Of a stretch of 64,000 nucleotides of DNA, positions 45,794 to 56,680 are shown one piece after another. A program made the translations under genes and the position numbers. Source of the stretch: Theropithecus gelada. Taxonomy: Eukaryota; Chordata; Mammalia; Primates; Cercopithecidae. The notes beneath the pieces are model-generated. The model did not search any database and was not told where the DNA came from. It worked only from the letters and a program-made list of their open reading frames with translations. The stretch spans positions 24,269,477 through 24,333,476 of the forward strand of contig NC_037689.1 of the NCBI RefSeq assembly GCF_003255815.1, written 5' to 3'. Numbering within the stretch: position 1 is the first letter of the stretch; every line of letters starts with the position of its first letter.

Positions 45794-46240
45794 TTTCCCA
45801 GCAGGGGAGCCGGGAGAGTTTCCTTTGCTCCCATTGCAGAGCAGGGGAGGGTCCCTGTTAGGGGCAGAGAAGGGGCGCAGGGGCGAGTAGGGAGAGTGGG
45901 GCCACACATTTCCACTAAGGGCGGCAGTTTCGTGTCGCTACAGTTAGAGGCGTGCATTTAGGCGGCTGTAGACAGGGAGCGACCTGCACTTTCCCGAGCA
46001 GGGGAGCTGCTGGGAAAGTTTATTTTGCTCCCACTGGAGACCAGGGGCTGAGGGGGTCCTTGTTAAAGGGAAGGGGAAGTGGCTGCACGGGCGAGCGGGG
46101 AAGGGGGAGCTCTGTGTTTCCAAGAAGGGCGGCAGTTTTATGCCACTACAGTTAAGAGCCGCCCTGGGGCGTGCATTCAGGGGGCTGTAATCTGGCAGGG
46201 ACCCGCACTTTCCCGAGAATCTTGTAGTCCACTTTGCTCC
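45794..46240 (+). repeat. Promoter-proximal tandem repeat, two full units plus a part
   Basis: Unit 1 (45,794-45,989) and unit 2 (45,990-46,208) both start TTTCCC(G)AGCAGGGGAGC. Both contain TTTGCTCCCA, AAGGGCGGCAGTTT, CACTACAGTTA / CGCTACAGTTA and GCGTGCATT in the same order. A third, truncated unit (46,209-46,240) repeats TTTCCCGAG...TTTGCTCC. A weaker relative (CTTCCTGAGCAGGGAGGGG) starts near 45,713. Units are about 196 and 219 bp. Confidence 0.9.
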
Positions 46241-46421
46241 GGGTCGGCGCCGCCCTGGCTACGGCCTTGTGGGTGGGTGACGGGGCGTGGGCAGCTTCTT
46301 GAAAAGGGAGGGGGGTGTCCCGTGCTCCCCTCGGTGCTGCCTGGGGCCATCCCCTCCCGCCTCCCCGTTCTGTCCCCTCCCCAGGCCCGGCGTTCCCGCC
46401 CCTTCTGTGCGCGCTTGGAGG

Positions 46422-46446
46422 CCGGGGCGGGGCGGGGCGGCGCGGG
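46422..46446 (+). promoter_or_regulatory. GC-box cluster with G-quadruplex-capable motif
   Basis: Three overlapping GGGGCGGGG-type boxes (Sp/KLF-type sites), with G-runs at 46,424, 46,429, 46,434 and 46,444 separated by loops of 1, 1 and 6 bases, allow a four-stranded G structure. It lies about 160-180 bases before the CD99 ATG. Confidence 0.75.
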
Positions 46447-46603
46447 CGCAGCCGGGGCTGAGCTTGCAGGGCCGCTCCCCTCACCCGCCCCCTTCGAGTA
46501 CTCCTCGGGCTTCGCACCACCCGGCCCGTGGGGGAGTATCCGTCCCGCCGCCTTCGCCCACGCGCTGCATTCGGGGACAGTCCCTGCGCGCTCTGGGCGC
46601 ACC

Positions 46604-46670
46604 ATGGCCCGCGGGGCTGCGCTGGCGCTGCTGCTCTTCGGCCTGCTGGGTGCTCTGGTCGCCGCCCCGG
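46604..46670 (+). CDS. CD99: CD99 (MIC2) exon 1 coding part, signal peptide
   Basis: The exon encodes 22 residues beginning MARGAALALLLFGLLG and ending LVAAP, plus the first base of codon 23. This is a classic signal peptide: a short basic start, a Leu/Ala/Gly core and an Ala-X-Ala-like cleavage area. It equals the start of human CD99 as I know it, except Ala for Val at residue 17. The exon ends CCGG before GTGAGC, a strong donor in phase 1, which fits the Asp codon that follows in CD99. The ATG has A at -3 and G at +4 and is the first in-frame ATG; the frame stays open upstream to 46,079 only because the region is GC-rich. CD99 is a small O-glycosylated type I membrane protein of leukocytes and endothelium, involved in adhesion and transendothelial migration. 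In human it lies in PAR1 and escapes X inactivation. CD99 pseudogene copies are known, but the intact CpG island argues for the functional gene. Exon 2 was not found here. Confidence 0.9.
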
Positions 46671-48341
46671 GTGAGCGAGCGGAGGGATCCGGGTGGCGGG
46701 ACGCAGAGGGCGCGGACCGGGCCTGGGGATCCGCTTGGGATGCGGGGTTGCGGGGACACCCGCACCCTCCTCCCTGCCTAGCGGGACGTGCTGTGCCCGC
46801 GGGGGCCCAGGCCCGGAGGAGGCCCCCACTTTCTCCCCAACGCTTTTCCTGGAGCCATTTCACAGAAAAAAGTCAGCGTTTGTTGTCGGAGTTGTAAACT
46901 CTTAAATTTGGGGGGGCCTTGGGAGAGGTGGCATACGATTCTTCCCAATCTAGGGGACTTTCTTACGGATCTCTGCCCCTTTGGATAAGCCCCTCACCCC
47001 ACCCCGTTATCTCCCCGCAGGGTTTGGGGACCTGCGTCTTTAGGCCGCGCGCGGAAGCCGCCCTGGAGTTGCCTGTCAGAGCCACGCCCTGCGTCCCGGG
47101 CCTAAATTTGGAATCGCTGGGAGCCTGAGACCCGGGTGGTGGGGGGAAGGGAAGGAAAAGTTAGAAAAACACTTTGAGCCCTGAATATGTTCCAAAATAC
47201 TGTGGATGCAGGCTCTGGGCATTTCAGCGTGTGTGCGCCAGGCAACACGGGGCGCCGAAAGAAACGCGTGCTTACCAAACTGTCCATCTGTAGCGGTGGA
47301 GAATTCGGAAAACAAAAAGTATCCAGGGAGGAGCGAGCCACGGTCACCCTCCCACGCACGGCCTAAACCCGGCCTATTTCTAATTGTTACTCTAATCATG
47401 TTTTTCTGTTTCCCTCCCTTTGAAAGGGAAACGGGACCCTGCTGGATGTGGTGTGTTATCAATTCTTTTTTCCAGTGGCCAGTGCATTTTTGCTTTTAAG
47501 TAGGCAGACTTTTAAGTAGACCGGCTTGCAGGTGGTGTAGACTTCAGGACCGGCCTTATCAGGGTTGGACATATTTAGGAAGGAGAGGCGGGAACGCCCA
47601 GCCCTGGGGAGGACAGAGGCGGCCCGGTTTGTGTTGAGGGGATCTAGTTCAGCCTGGAGCTGTGGTGACTAGACCGGGTCTGTATTTTTAGGGAGGAGTT
47701 GCTAATGGATTTACACCCTGTTTAAAGGGGTCCCGGGTATCCTGGAAATTGTGCTTTCACTCGGTAGAGGTTAGAGATAATGAAGCCTGCTCTGTAGAGG
47801 AAAACTGGGAGGATTTTCCAGCCTGCGGGGGAGGTTCCAAGCAGAGCTTCCTGTTTCTCCCTTTGCTTCCTAATGGCCTTCCTTCTTGCCGGCAAGCTGC
47901 CACCACCAACGGGATGGCTCTGTAGGGTTTTATCAGCTGCATTGATTCCCAAGGCACCCTTTAGATGAAAGGGTTTTTTCTTGTCTCTCTGCGAATGCAT
48001 TTCTTCATCCTTCATGCGTTCCTTCCTTTCTTTGCATCTACTGTGTGCTTGGGGTCAGGGAAAAATATATCCAAGGGAGTTCTGGTGGCCTAAGAATTCA
48101 GTTTCCTGGAGACCAGAGGCATCTGAACAGGCAGATGGGAGACAGGGCGACAGGCACCATTATAGTTCCATCACGAAATAACTCCGGGGTTCCCAGTGGT
48201 CAGTCTTGGTGAGGGACTGGGCTACGTTTTGAAGCCCTGGGGACAGTTTTGCCGGCTGGTCTGGCATTCCAGGTCATTGGAGGAGAGTGGGTGGAAAGCC
48301 TTATATTCTCTGAGCCCCAAACAAGTCGTTGCACAGTTTTT

Positions 48342-48426
48342 TTGTTTGTTTTTGTTTTGTTTTGTTTTTTGAGACGGAGTCTCTGTCGCCAGGCTGGAGT
48401 GCAGTGGCGCGATGTCGGCTCACTGC
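48342..48426 (-). mobile_element. Short 5'-truncated Alu with 14-bp target-site duplication
   Basis: A TTTTG-rich tail plus only the last 55 or so bases of an Alu right arm, ending at GGCTCACTGC. GTTGCACAGTTTTT lies exactly on both sides (48,328-48,341 and 48,427-48,440). Confidence 0.93.
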
Positions 48427-49642
48427 GTTGCACAGTTTTTAAACCCATGGCAGTGTTCATCTGGAACTCCTGATTTTGGAAGCATACTGGGCTTAGGAAC
48501 TCCAAGCTGCTGATGTTTGAGTAAAGGGAAGGGTAGCTGTCTATGGGGTGGGTGGGTAGGGAAGGGCAGTGGGACAGGGGGATAACAGGGGCCAATCTGT
48601 CCTTCAATTGCAGAGGAAGGCCTGGCCGTCGGCACTGATGGATCTCCCTGAGGGACCCTTCTTACCTCGTCTTTCCAGTCTGACCCTGCTAGAGATGGAG
48701 ACAGAAACGGCCTGTCCCAGTAATATTAATACACATGTTGGTTCATTAGGAAAGTTGACTTTTGAGTTGGTGATGCTCAGAACACACTTTCCTATCGAGT
48801 GATAGGCATCAGGTGCACAACCCCGTTGAGCCTGGAGTAGGTTCTCACACTGGTGCTGATAGCCCTGGCCTGATCTCAGAGGGTTGGGGACCCTGTGTTC
48901 CTTGGTGTCTTCATAAATTCTCAGGGGTACAGGTGGGATGTGGTGAGGGATGGATGGACAGAGGGAAGTGTATAGAGGAAAAGAGGAGGCTTCAGCTTTG
49001 TAGAGAGCAGGACGTCCCCACAGGGCGACGCTGGCCCGGAGGAGACACTTTGTGATGGTTGCAGACATTTTTGGTTGCCACCCTGGGGTGGGACCTCCTA
49101 CCATCCTGCAATGGGTGGGGCAGCTTAGGGAAGCTGCTCAGAATCTTTCAAGGGCCATAACGGCCCCCAGCGCAAAGAATTCATCTAGTCCCAAATGCCA
49201 ATAGTGTTGAAGGTGGAAAACCTTGAGGAGGGCTTGGGAGTTGTATGTATGCGCTGATTCAGGGCTGCCCCGTCCCAGACAGTAGAGCAGCGCACATCCA
49301 ATGCGTCCGTGCTCTCCAGCAAAGGCTGATTTCCACCCCCGGGCAAAGGCACAGCGGCCTGTGCAGTTTGAAAAACTCCAAACTACTTCGGAACCGACAT
49401 CTCTTGAACAATACCAGGCCTCTTCGGGATTCCTTCACCCCAGTGGAGCAAGCGTGGGCTTCGTGTTTTTACTCTCCAGAGCTCTTGTCTCCTGCCCGTG
49501 TGGGTGTGTGTGGAAGTTATTAGGAGAATGTTTCTGGGCAGAGGAAGTGGGTTTTATCATCCCGCGAGTTTGCCTTGATTTTCCACCAGCATGTTTGGCT
49601 CTGATAAAAGTTGATTGCTTTGCATTTAACTCCCTACTAAAG

Positions 49643-49940
49643 GCCGGGCATGGTGATTCAGGCCTGTAATCCCAGCACTGTGGGAGGCCAAGGCCTGTGG
49701 ATCACATGAAGCTAAGAGTTCGAGACCAGCCTGACCAACATGGCAATACCCCGACTCTATTAAAAATACAAACATTACCTGGGCGTGGTGGTGAGCTCCT
49801 AGAATCCCAGCTACTCAGGAGGCTGAGGCAGGAAAATCACTTCAGCCCAGGAAGCAGAGGTTGCCGTGACGTGAGCTGAAATCTTGTCGCTGCACGACAG
49901 CCTCGGTGATAGAGACTCAGTCTTAAAGAAAAAAACAGAA
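49643..49940 (+). mobile_element. Alu SINE, diverged
   Basis: Forward Alu starting GGCCGGGCATGGTGATTC, with many substitutions and a short A-rich tail. Confidence 0.92.
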
Positions 49941-50386
49941 AACTTCCTGCTTTAGCTCTTTCTCCTTTCTTCTGTGTATGAGACACTGTTCAAATACAAA
50001 TACATGTCTTTACACTTTGGAGATATTCAAGTAAATGATTGTTTGTCTGGAAATCACTTGTCTTCCTGAAGGTTGTGTGGTGGGTACATGCTGTCATTGA
50101 GAAAAAAATGCAGCTCATACAATACTTCTCCCAATTCAGCATTTAGGAATCATGGCAGGATTTCATGGATACTGTCTGTCTGGAATGTTTTCAGACTTAG
50201 GTATCTTCCCCCAGAGAGATAGACGTCTCAGTAGCCACATGCGCCTTGTGCTGGTTTTCAGTCCTGCTGAAAATTTTCTAATTACTCTTGTTACTTTAGG
50301 GGAAAAGAATTACATGTCCTTTGTGATTTATAGACACAGTAAGAAATAAGACCCATGTGTCTTTAGGGGTGTGAAGGAGGAAAAGT

Positions 50387-51045
50387 CTTTTTTTTTTTTG
50401 AGATGGAATTTTCCTCTGTTGCCCAGGCTGGAGTACAGTGGCACGATCTCAGCTCATGGCAACCTCTCCATCTCAGGTTCAAGTGATTCTCCTGTCTCAG
50501 CCTCCCAGTTAGCTGGGACTACAGGTATGCGCCACCATGTCTGGCTAATTTTTGTATCTTTAGTAGAGATGGGGTTTTGCTATGTTGACCAGGCTGAAAA
50601 GTATTTTTTTGAGGTGGGGTCTCATTCTGTTGTCCAGACTGGAGTGCGGGGGTGCAATCAGGGCTCACTGCAGCCTCTACCTCCTGGGCTCAAGCAATCT
50701 TTCCACCTCAGCCTCTGCAGTAGCTGGGACTGCAGGCACATACCACTGTGCCTGACCACTTTTAAATTTTTTTGTAGAGACAGGGTCTTGCTATGTTGCC
50801 CAGACTGAAATTTTTTTTTTTTTTTTTTTTTTTGAGACAGAGTCTTGCTCTGTCACCCAGGCTGGAGTTGTCAACCACCTGAATAGCTGGGAGTACAGGT
50901 ACATGTCACCATACCTGGCTATTTTTTGTACTTTTAGTAGAGACAGGGTTTCACCATGTTGGCCAGGCTGGCCTGGAACTCCTGGCCTCAAGTGATCTGC
51001 CCACCTTGGCCTCCCAAAGTGCTGGGATTACAGGCGTGAGCCACC
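50387..51045 (-). mobile_element. Cluster of three partial Alus
   Basis: Three reverse Alu tail starts (T-tract plus GAGAC/GAGGTGGGG) occur at about 50,390, 50,606 and 50,815. The first breaks off at GACCAGGCTGA, the second at TTGCCCAGACTGA, and the third has a large internal deletion after GGCTGGAGTTG. The copies are inserted in each other or recombined. Confidence 0.88.
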
Positions 51046-51513
51046 TGAAAAATCATTTAAAAAATCAACTGTCCTGCGTTCTTACTTGGAAGGGACTCCT
51101 GTAACCAAAGACGGGAAAAACAAACCAAACTTTATTAACATGCATTTTTCATTGATACATGGGAGATACCTAGAAATGGGTAGTTTTCAAGGAGGTGGCT
51201 TGGATTCTAGCTGCTCTAGCATCCTCAACAAAGAACAGTCCATTTTTAGAGAACTGGCAGAGAAAGACAAAAGACTTTGAGTCTTCAGGGGCAGCAACTA
51301 AATAGCAGAGAAAGGCTGGTTAGTGAAGCTTGTTCATTCCGAATCCTGTGGTTCCGAGTCCAGGCCTGTGAGGATTTTCCGCTGTCTTCCGTGGTTCACC
51401 TCTGTCCTCCCAGTTGGGGAGGTGGGGTTCGGATTGCTTGTGAATGTGGTCTCATCATTGCTGGTGTAGCTTCAGGCTGCAGGCTGTCCAGGGCTTGAGG
51501 ATTTGCTGATACT

Positions 51514-51784
51514 CTTTTTTTTTTTTTTTTTTTTGAGATGAAGTCTCGCTCTTGTCCCCCAGGCTGGAGTGCAATGGTGCGATCTTGGCTCACTGCAACC
51601 TTCGCCTCCTGGGTTTGAGCAATTCTCCTGCCTCAGCCTCCTGAGTAGCTGGGATTACAGGTGCCCACCACCATGCCTGGCTAATTTTTGTATTTTTAGT
51701 AGAGACGGGGTTTCACCATCTTGGCCAGGCTGGTCTCGAACTCCTGACCTCAGGTGATCCACCCGCCTCAGCCTGCCAAAGTGT
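51514..51784 (-). mobile_element. Alu SINE, head missing
   Basis: Reverse Alu with an intact tail that stops at CTCAGCCTGCCAAAGTG, so the 5' end of the element is missing. Confidence 0.93.
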
Positions 51785-53275
51785 GTTCTTTTTTGATTTG
51801 TCCCAGTCTCTTGTCTGAAACATGGTAGCTCACCAAAATTTCTACTCCCGTTTGTCCAGCTGATAGTATCTTTTCACATCTCTAGAGACCAGAAGGACTT
51901 CCTCTTCGTGAATTTGCTGTTCAGTATTCTTTCTTGGCTTGGTTCCTTGGTGAGTTTTGAGGAGATGGTGCATGGGTGTGTTTTTCAGCTTTGTTTTAGT
52001 ATGACTCAGGGTTGCCACCACGCCTTGTACGGTCTCCTAGTCATAGTATTAAAATTTCCCCTGAGCAGGAAACCAGAAACTTCCTTGCTTCTCCCCCAGA
52101 GTCAGATTCAAACCAGTGTGTCTCAAGTGGGCTGTGAAAGTAGCATGCAGCCACCCGCCTGACAGAGAAGAAAATTCAACAGAGGAGAGGATAAAGCGCC
52201 CACAGGGTGCATGGAAAGCCTTGCTAAAGAAGCCACATGGGCAAAGCTTTTGTTCCGCTCCCTCTGCCCTGGTGGACTGGGCTGGGCTGACATATAATAC
52301 ATGTTCGTCATTGTGGACGGCAGTTGGATGGGTCTGAAAGCGATTGCAAACCCCTTTAATTCGCTTTGATTTCTCAACTGAGTGGTGTCATGGGCTGGAG
52401 TGGGTCCCCTGTTTTTGAGAAGCACTTGAAAGACTCTGATTTTCTGCAGCTTTTCGGGGAGCAAAGCCGTTGCTCCAAGAGCGCTCTTTAAAAGCTGACA
52501 ATAATGTATTTGGTTGAACTAACAGCCCTTCTTGAGGAGGCAGCAGACTGGCCAGAGCTGTTACATTCCAGGGGTTCTGCAGGCATTACTCATCAGAGAC
52601 ACCGGAGCCTGGATAGCCTGACTCTTGTTTGTTTCTGCTTTGCCTGACCCTGCAAAATTATTGTCCCAGTGCACCCTAGCAAGCATTAATCCACGAAGGG
52701 ATGCTGAGCAGAAGGAGCTTTCGTTTCTGCAGGAACACGATGGACTGGAATGATGACAAGAATAAACACACTGCATTGTCTTTTAGGGCCAATGGGCTTG
52801 GAGGCATACAGATGTTATAACTACCGCCAGAAGCCAAATATTGCCAGTCGGCGTCTTCCGCTGCTGTTGCTCGCTGTCTTCTTCGGGGGGAAATGGGGTG
52901 GGTTCTAAATATGAATTCACATAGGGCTGTCTTCGATGAATTCAGCACAAAATATTCTCAGCAATTGAAGGGATACACTCAGAGAGAAGTGTTAGGCATT
53001 TAATAGAATAGCAGGACAGGGAAGGGTTTGGATCTGGGCAAGCAGGAGATGGGTATGAACACCTGTCTTTCGAGACCCTGCCGAGGTGGCCATGAAGGTA
53101 GAGGCCCTCTATGTTGATATCTTTACTCAAGAGGCTGTGGTCCTTTGGTGCTAACATAGCATCCAATAGACAGACAAGATGGACAGCTATAGCCACCTAT
53201 GGGAAGCCGTTTCTACTTTTAAACTACAAGCCCCTAGACACGCATCATATCATAAACATATCACTGGGCAGTGGC
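51785..53275. other. Intronic unique sequence
   Basis: The longest Alu-free stretch of the window. No CD99 exon, RNA gene or strong simple repeat is seen. Open frames of 65-115 codons on either strand are unsupported. Confidence 0.5.
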
Positions 53276-53283
53276 TTGCAATC

Positions 53284-53570
53284 TTTTTTCTTTTCTTTCT
53301 TTTTTAGACTTGCCCAGGCCGGAGTGCAGTGGCACGATTGTAGCTCACTGTAGCCTTGACCTCCTGGGTGCAGGTGCATCTCTCACCTCAGCCTTCCGAG
53401 GAGCTGGACCACAGGCATGTGCCACCCTCAGCTCATTTTAAAAATCTTTTTGTAGAATCGGGGTCTCACTATGTTGCCCAGGCTGGTCTTGAACTCCTGG
53501 GCTCAAGCAAACCTCCTGCCTCAGCTTCCCAAAGTGCTGGGGTTACAGGTGTGAGCCACCATGCTCAGCC
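53284..53570 (-). mobile_element. Alu SINE, old copy
   Basis: Reverse Alu with shortened tail side (TTTTTTAGACTTGCCC). TGCAATCTTTTTT flanks it. Confidence 0.88.
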
Positions 53571-53576
53571 TGCAAT

Positions 53577-53792
53577 CTTTTTTTTTTTTTTTTTTTTGAG
53601 GCAGGCTCTCACTCTGTCGCCCAGGCTGAAGTGGTGTGATCTCAGCTCACTGCAGCCTCGAACCCCCAGGCTCAGGTGATTTGCCCACCTTAGCCTTCTG
53701 TGTAGTTGGGACTACAGGCACGTGCCACCACACTCAATTAATTTTTATCTTTTTTGTAGATACAGAGTTTCGTTCTGTTGTCCCGGCTGGTG
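53577..53792 (-). mobile_element. Alu SINE, head missing
   Basis: Reverse Alu that starts in a T-tract and breaks off at GTTGTCCCGGCTGG. Confidence 0.88.
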
Positions 53793-54049
53793 GACATATT
53801 TTAATCCTACAGAGTCCAGGCTAAAAACACACCAGTAACTGTGATGCCCATCCCTCCTGCATTCCTGATTTCTGAGTGACGGTTTGAGACACAGACCTGC
53901 TTGACCACCCTCCAGTGGCTCTTGCTGATCTAGATCCGAGGTTCTCAGCTTTGACTCCATTGCAGGAAGCTTGGAAACGTCACTCTTGCCCAGGGTTACC
54001 TGGGTAGTCTGGTTTATAGACATGTTAGGCGTTTTAATTTTTTAAAAAA

Positions 54050-54210
54050 TATTTTTGAGAAAAGATTTTGCTCTGTCACCCAGGCTGGAGTACAGTGGTA
54101 CAATCATAGCTCACTGCAGCCTCAACTTCCTAGATTCAAGTAGTCCTCCCACCTCAGCCTCGAAAGTAGCTGGGACCACAGGCACGCCTCACCATACCTG
54201 GCTAATCTTT
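54050..54210 (-). mobile_element. Alu fragment (tail half)
   Basis: From TTTTTGAGAAAAGATTTTGC to ACCTGGCTAATC, running into the CT tract. Confidence 0.85.
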
Positions 54211-54330
54211 TCTTTTCCTTTCTCTTTTCTCTTCCTGTCCCGTCCCTTCCTTTTCCCTTCCTTATCCCTTCCTTTTCCTTCCCCTCCCCTCCCTTCCCCT
54301 CCCCTCCTCTTCTCTCCTCCTCATCCTCCT
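54205..54330. repeat. Pyrimidine-rich (CCTT)n tract
   Basis: CTTTTCC, CCCTTCC and CCCCTCCC words with few purines, between two Alu elements. Confidence 0.92.
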
Positions 54331-54344
54331 CATCTTGACAGAGT

Positions 54345-54626
54345 CTTGACAGAGTCTTGCTCTGTTGCCCAGGCTGGAGTACACTGGTGCAATCATGGCT
54401 CACTGCAACCTCCGCCTCCCTGGTTCAAGCGATTCTCTTGCCTTAGCCTCCTGAGTAGCTGGGACTACAGGCACGCACCACCACGCCCGGCTAATTTTTG
54501 TATTTTTAGTAGAGACGGGATTTCACCATGTTGGCCAAGATGGTCTCGAACTCCTGACCTCGTAGTCTGCCCGCCTCGGCTTCCCAAAGTGCTGGGATCA
54601 CAGGCGTGAGCCACCCTGCCCAGCCT
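54345..54626 (-). mobile_element. Alu SINE
   Basis: Reverse Alu lacking the usual T-tail. GACAGAGTCTT is duplicated at its left edge (54,337 and 54,348). Ends GCCACCCTGCCCAGCC. Confidence 0.93.
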
Positions 54627-54627
54627 A

Positions 54628-54912
54628 TTTTTTTTTAATTTTTTATTTTTGAGACAGAGTCTTGCTTTGTCATCAGGCTGGAGTGCAGTGGCGCAATTTT
54701 GGCTCACTGCAACCTTTGCTTCCCAGGTTCAAGTGACTCTCCTGCCTCAGCCTCCCTCAGGCGTGAGCCGGCACGCCCAGCCAAATTTTTCATTTTTTGT
54801 AGAGACAGGGTCTCCCTATGTTGCTAGTCCTGAACTCCTGGGTTCAAGCCATCCACCTGCCTTGGCCTGGCAAAGTCTTGGGTTTACAGGCAGGAGCCAC
54901 TGCATCCCGCTA
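54628..54912 (-). mobile_element. Alu SINE with internal deletions
   Basis: Reverse Alu directly after the previous one. It lacks part of the middle after GCCTCAGCCTCCC. Confidence 0.9.
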
Positions 54913-55079
54913 TTAGGAATTTTTTAAAAGCCCCTTGGAGGGTCTTCATGTGTGACTGAGTTGTCAAGAATCATTGTTATTTTGTTGGATATTCTGTTTT
55001 TTCCCTCCTACATGAGATTTCCCACGACTGCTTCTCGGATGTGAACGTCTGTGCCATGGATTAGATTTTTCAAAGAGCA

Positions 55080-55220
55080 TTCAGTTTGTTATTTCATCTT
55101 CAGTGAGCCCTTGAGATATTTCTCATGGGTCTTTGGTAGATAAAGACACTGGGGTCAGAGAGTTCAGGAGCTTGCTGCTGACCACGTGGTCAGCATGGGG
55201 AAAAATGCATGTGGACATGA
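55080..55220 (-). mobile_element. MIR-like SINE fragment
   Basis: TAGATAAAGACACTGGGGTCAGAGAG and AGCTTGCTGCTGACCACG resemble the MIR core in this orientation. Confidence 0.45.
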
Positions 55221-55491
55221 GCTCTGTCGGTGGCGAGACCTGGGCACAGGGGCTGCTGGGCCTGGGACTTGGTGGCTGCGTGTGTGAGCTGAACAGAGCT
55301 CCCCAGGCACGGCCTTGTGGACCTTGAGGGATGCCTGCCTTTACCACTAGTGTGACTTGAAGGGGAGGAGAATGTCCAGTGATGGGCATTTTGATATGGA
55401 AGAGAACTCCCTTGAATCCTGATGGCGAACTTGTCTCAGACCAGTCACTGAGGCCTCTCCAGCTCCTCGGGGTCTCCGTGTTCTAGGTATT

Positions 55492-55966
55492 CATGTGTCC
55501 TTTCATCCATTTACCCATCCATTTATGTATCTATGCATCCATCCATCCATGCATCCTCCATTTATCCATCCATCCATCAACCCATCCTCCCATTCATTTA
55601 CCCATTCATCCATTCATCCATGCATGCATGCATGCATCCATCCATCCATCCATCCATCCATCCATCCATCCTCCCATTCATTTGTCCATCCATCCATCCA
55701 TCCACCCACCCACCCACCCATCCATCCATCCTCCCATTCATTTATCCATCCATCCATCCATCCGTCCGTCCATCCACCCACCCACCCATCCATCCATCAA
55801 CCCATCCATCCGTCAACCCATCCTCCCATTCATTTACCCATCCATCCATCCACCCATCGTCCCATTCATTTACCCATCCATCCATCCATCCATCCATCCA
55901 TCCATCCATCCATCCACCCACCCACCCATCCATCCACTTACCTGCCCGTCCATCCACCCTCCCAGT
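55492..55966. repeat. (CATC)n array with higher-order units
   Basis: About 475 bp of CATC/CACC variants. The phrase CATCCTCCCATTCATTT (once CATCGTCCC) recurs five times between 55,583 and 55,875 at uneven spacing, showing block duplications within the array. The long His/Pro/Ser frames are translated repeat. Confidence 0.95.
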
Positions 55967-56569
55967 CCATGGCTTTCTCATGCATTCCTTCAGCCAACAT
56001 AGGTTGAAGTTAAATGTGCTCTTGGTGCTATTTGCTGTGGGCCCAGAAAAGACATACCTGGTCCCTGTTTTTTGTTCTTTGTGGATGGAAGGCCTGGATG
56101 TGTGGAGGCACAGAGCAGGGACCATACTTGCTCAGGGGGTCAGAGAGAGTTCTCCCATGAGGGGCCCTCCCTGGACACTGAGCTTCCAAGAATGAGCAGA
56201 GCAAGCCAGATGTAAGGAAGAGGAAGGGTGTCTCAGCCTGGTAGCAAAGCAGTAAGAGTGATGATGGGGCAGCTGCAGTTCATCTCAGGCTACAGGAGCT
56301 GCAGGGGCCAGATGGTGGGCAGCCTCTGTTGCCATTGCTGAGGAGTGCAGATTTAGGCCCCCCTGAAGGGTTTGACATGGACAACTGTGCAGGGACACTT
56401 AACTTGCTGAAGGCCCCTCTTTGGATAATAGCATGAACAGGTGGGAGGGGCTGGGGCTATTTTTGGCAGAGCCTGGATAAGTCAGCGGAGATAGAAGAAA
56501 AGAGACAAGCTATTTTAAGAGATATTAAGGAAGTTAAGATCTGTAACAGGTCCCTGCCTGCAGAGTTGA

Positions 56570-56680
56570 CCACACGTTTGCATCACGTGGGTAGGCTTTA
56601 AAATATAGACACCTGAATCTCACCTTGGAAAGTTTCTGATTTAATTAGCCTGGGCATGAGGACTTAGGAAAACCCCACAG
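56570..56680 (+). mobile_element. MER5-like DNA transposon fragment
   Basis: TTTGCATCACGTGGGTAGGC, TAAAATATAGACACCTGAATC and AGTTTCTGATTTAATTAG follow MER5 order. Confidence 0.5.

Larger units (their letters stand above)
45350..47110 (+). promoter_or_regulatory. CD99: CpG island and promoter region of CD99
   Basis: GC content and CpG frequency rise sharply here against an AT-richer background and peak at 46.35-46.80 kb around the first exon. No TATA box is seen at a sensible distance upstream of the ATG, while GC boxes are present, as expected for a broadly expressed CpG-island gene. The transcription start cannot be fixed from sequence alone. It is probably within the 150-200 bases before the ATG. 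Confidence 0.85.

Noticed and set aside
46152..46863. 225-228-codon minus-strand frames in the CpG island
   Set aside because: Stop codons are rare in GC-rich DNA. The frames oppose a well-supported exon and promoter and match nothing known.
46079..46897. 272-codon GC-rich frame containing the CD99 start in frame
   Set aside because: Before 46,604 it has no ATG, and after 46,670 it reads through a consensus splice donor into the intron. Only the 67 exon bases are supported.
55493..56195. Three overlapping frames of 169-220 codons
   Set aside because: All three frames of the CATC array are open at once, which is a property of the repeat.
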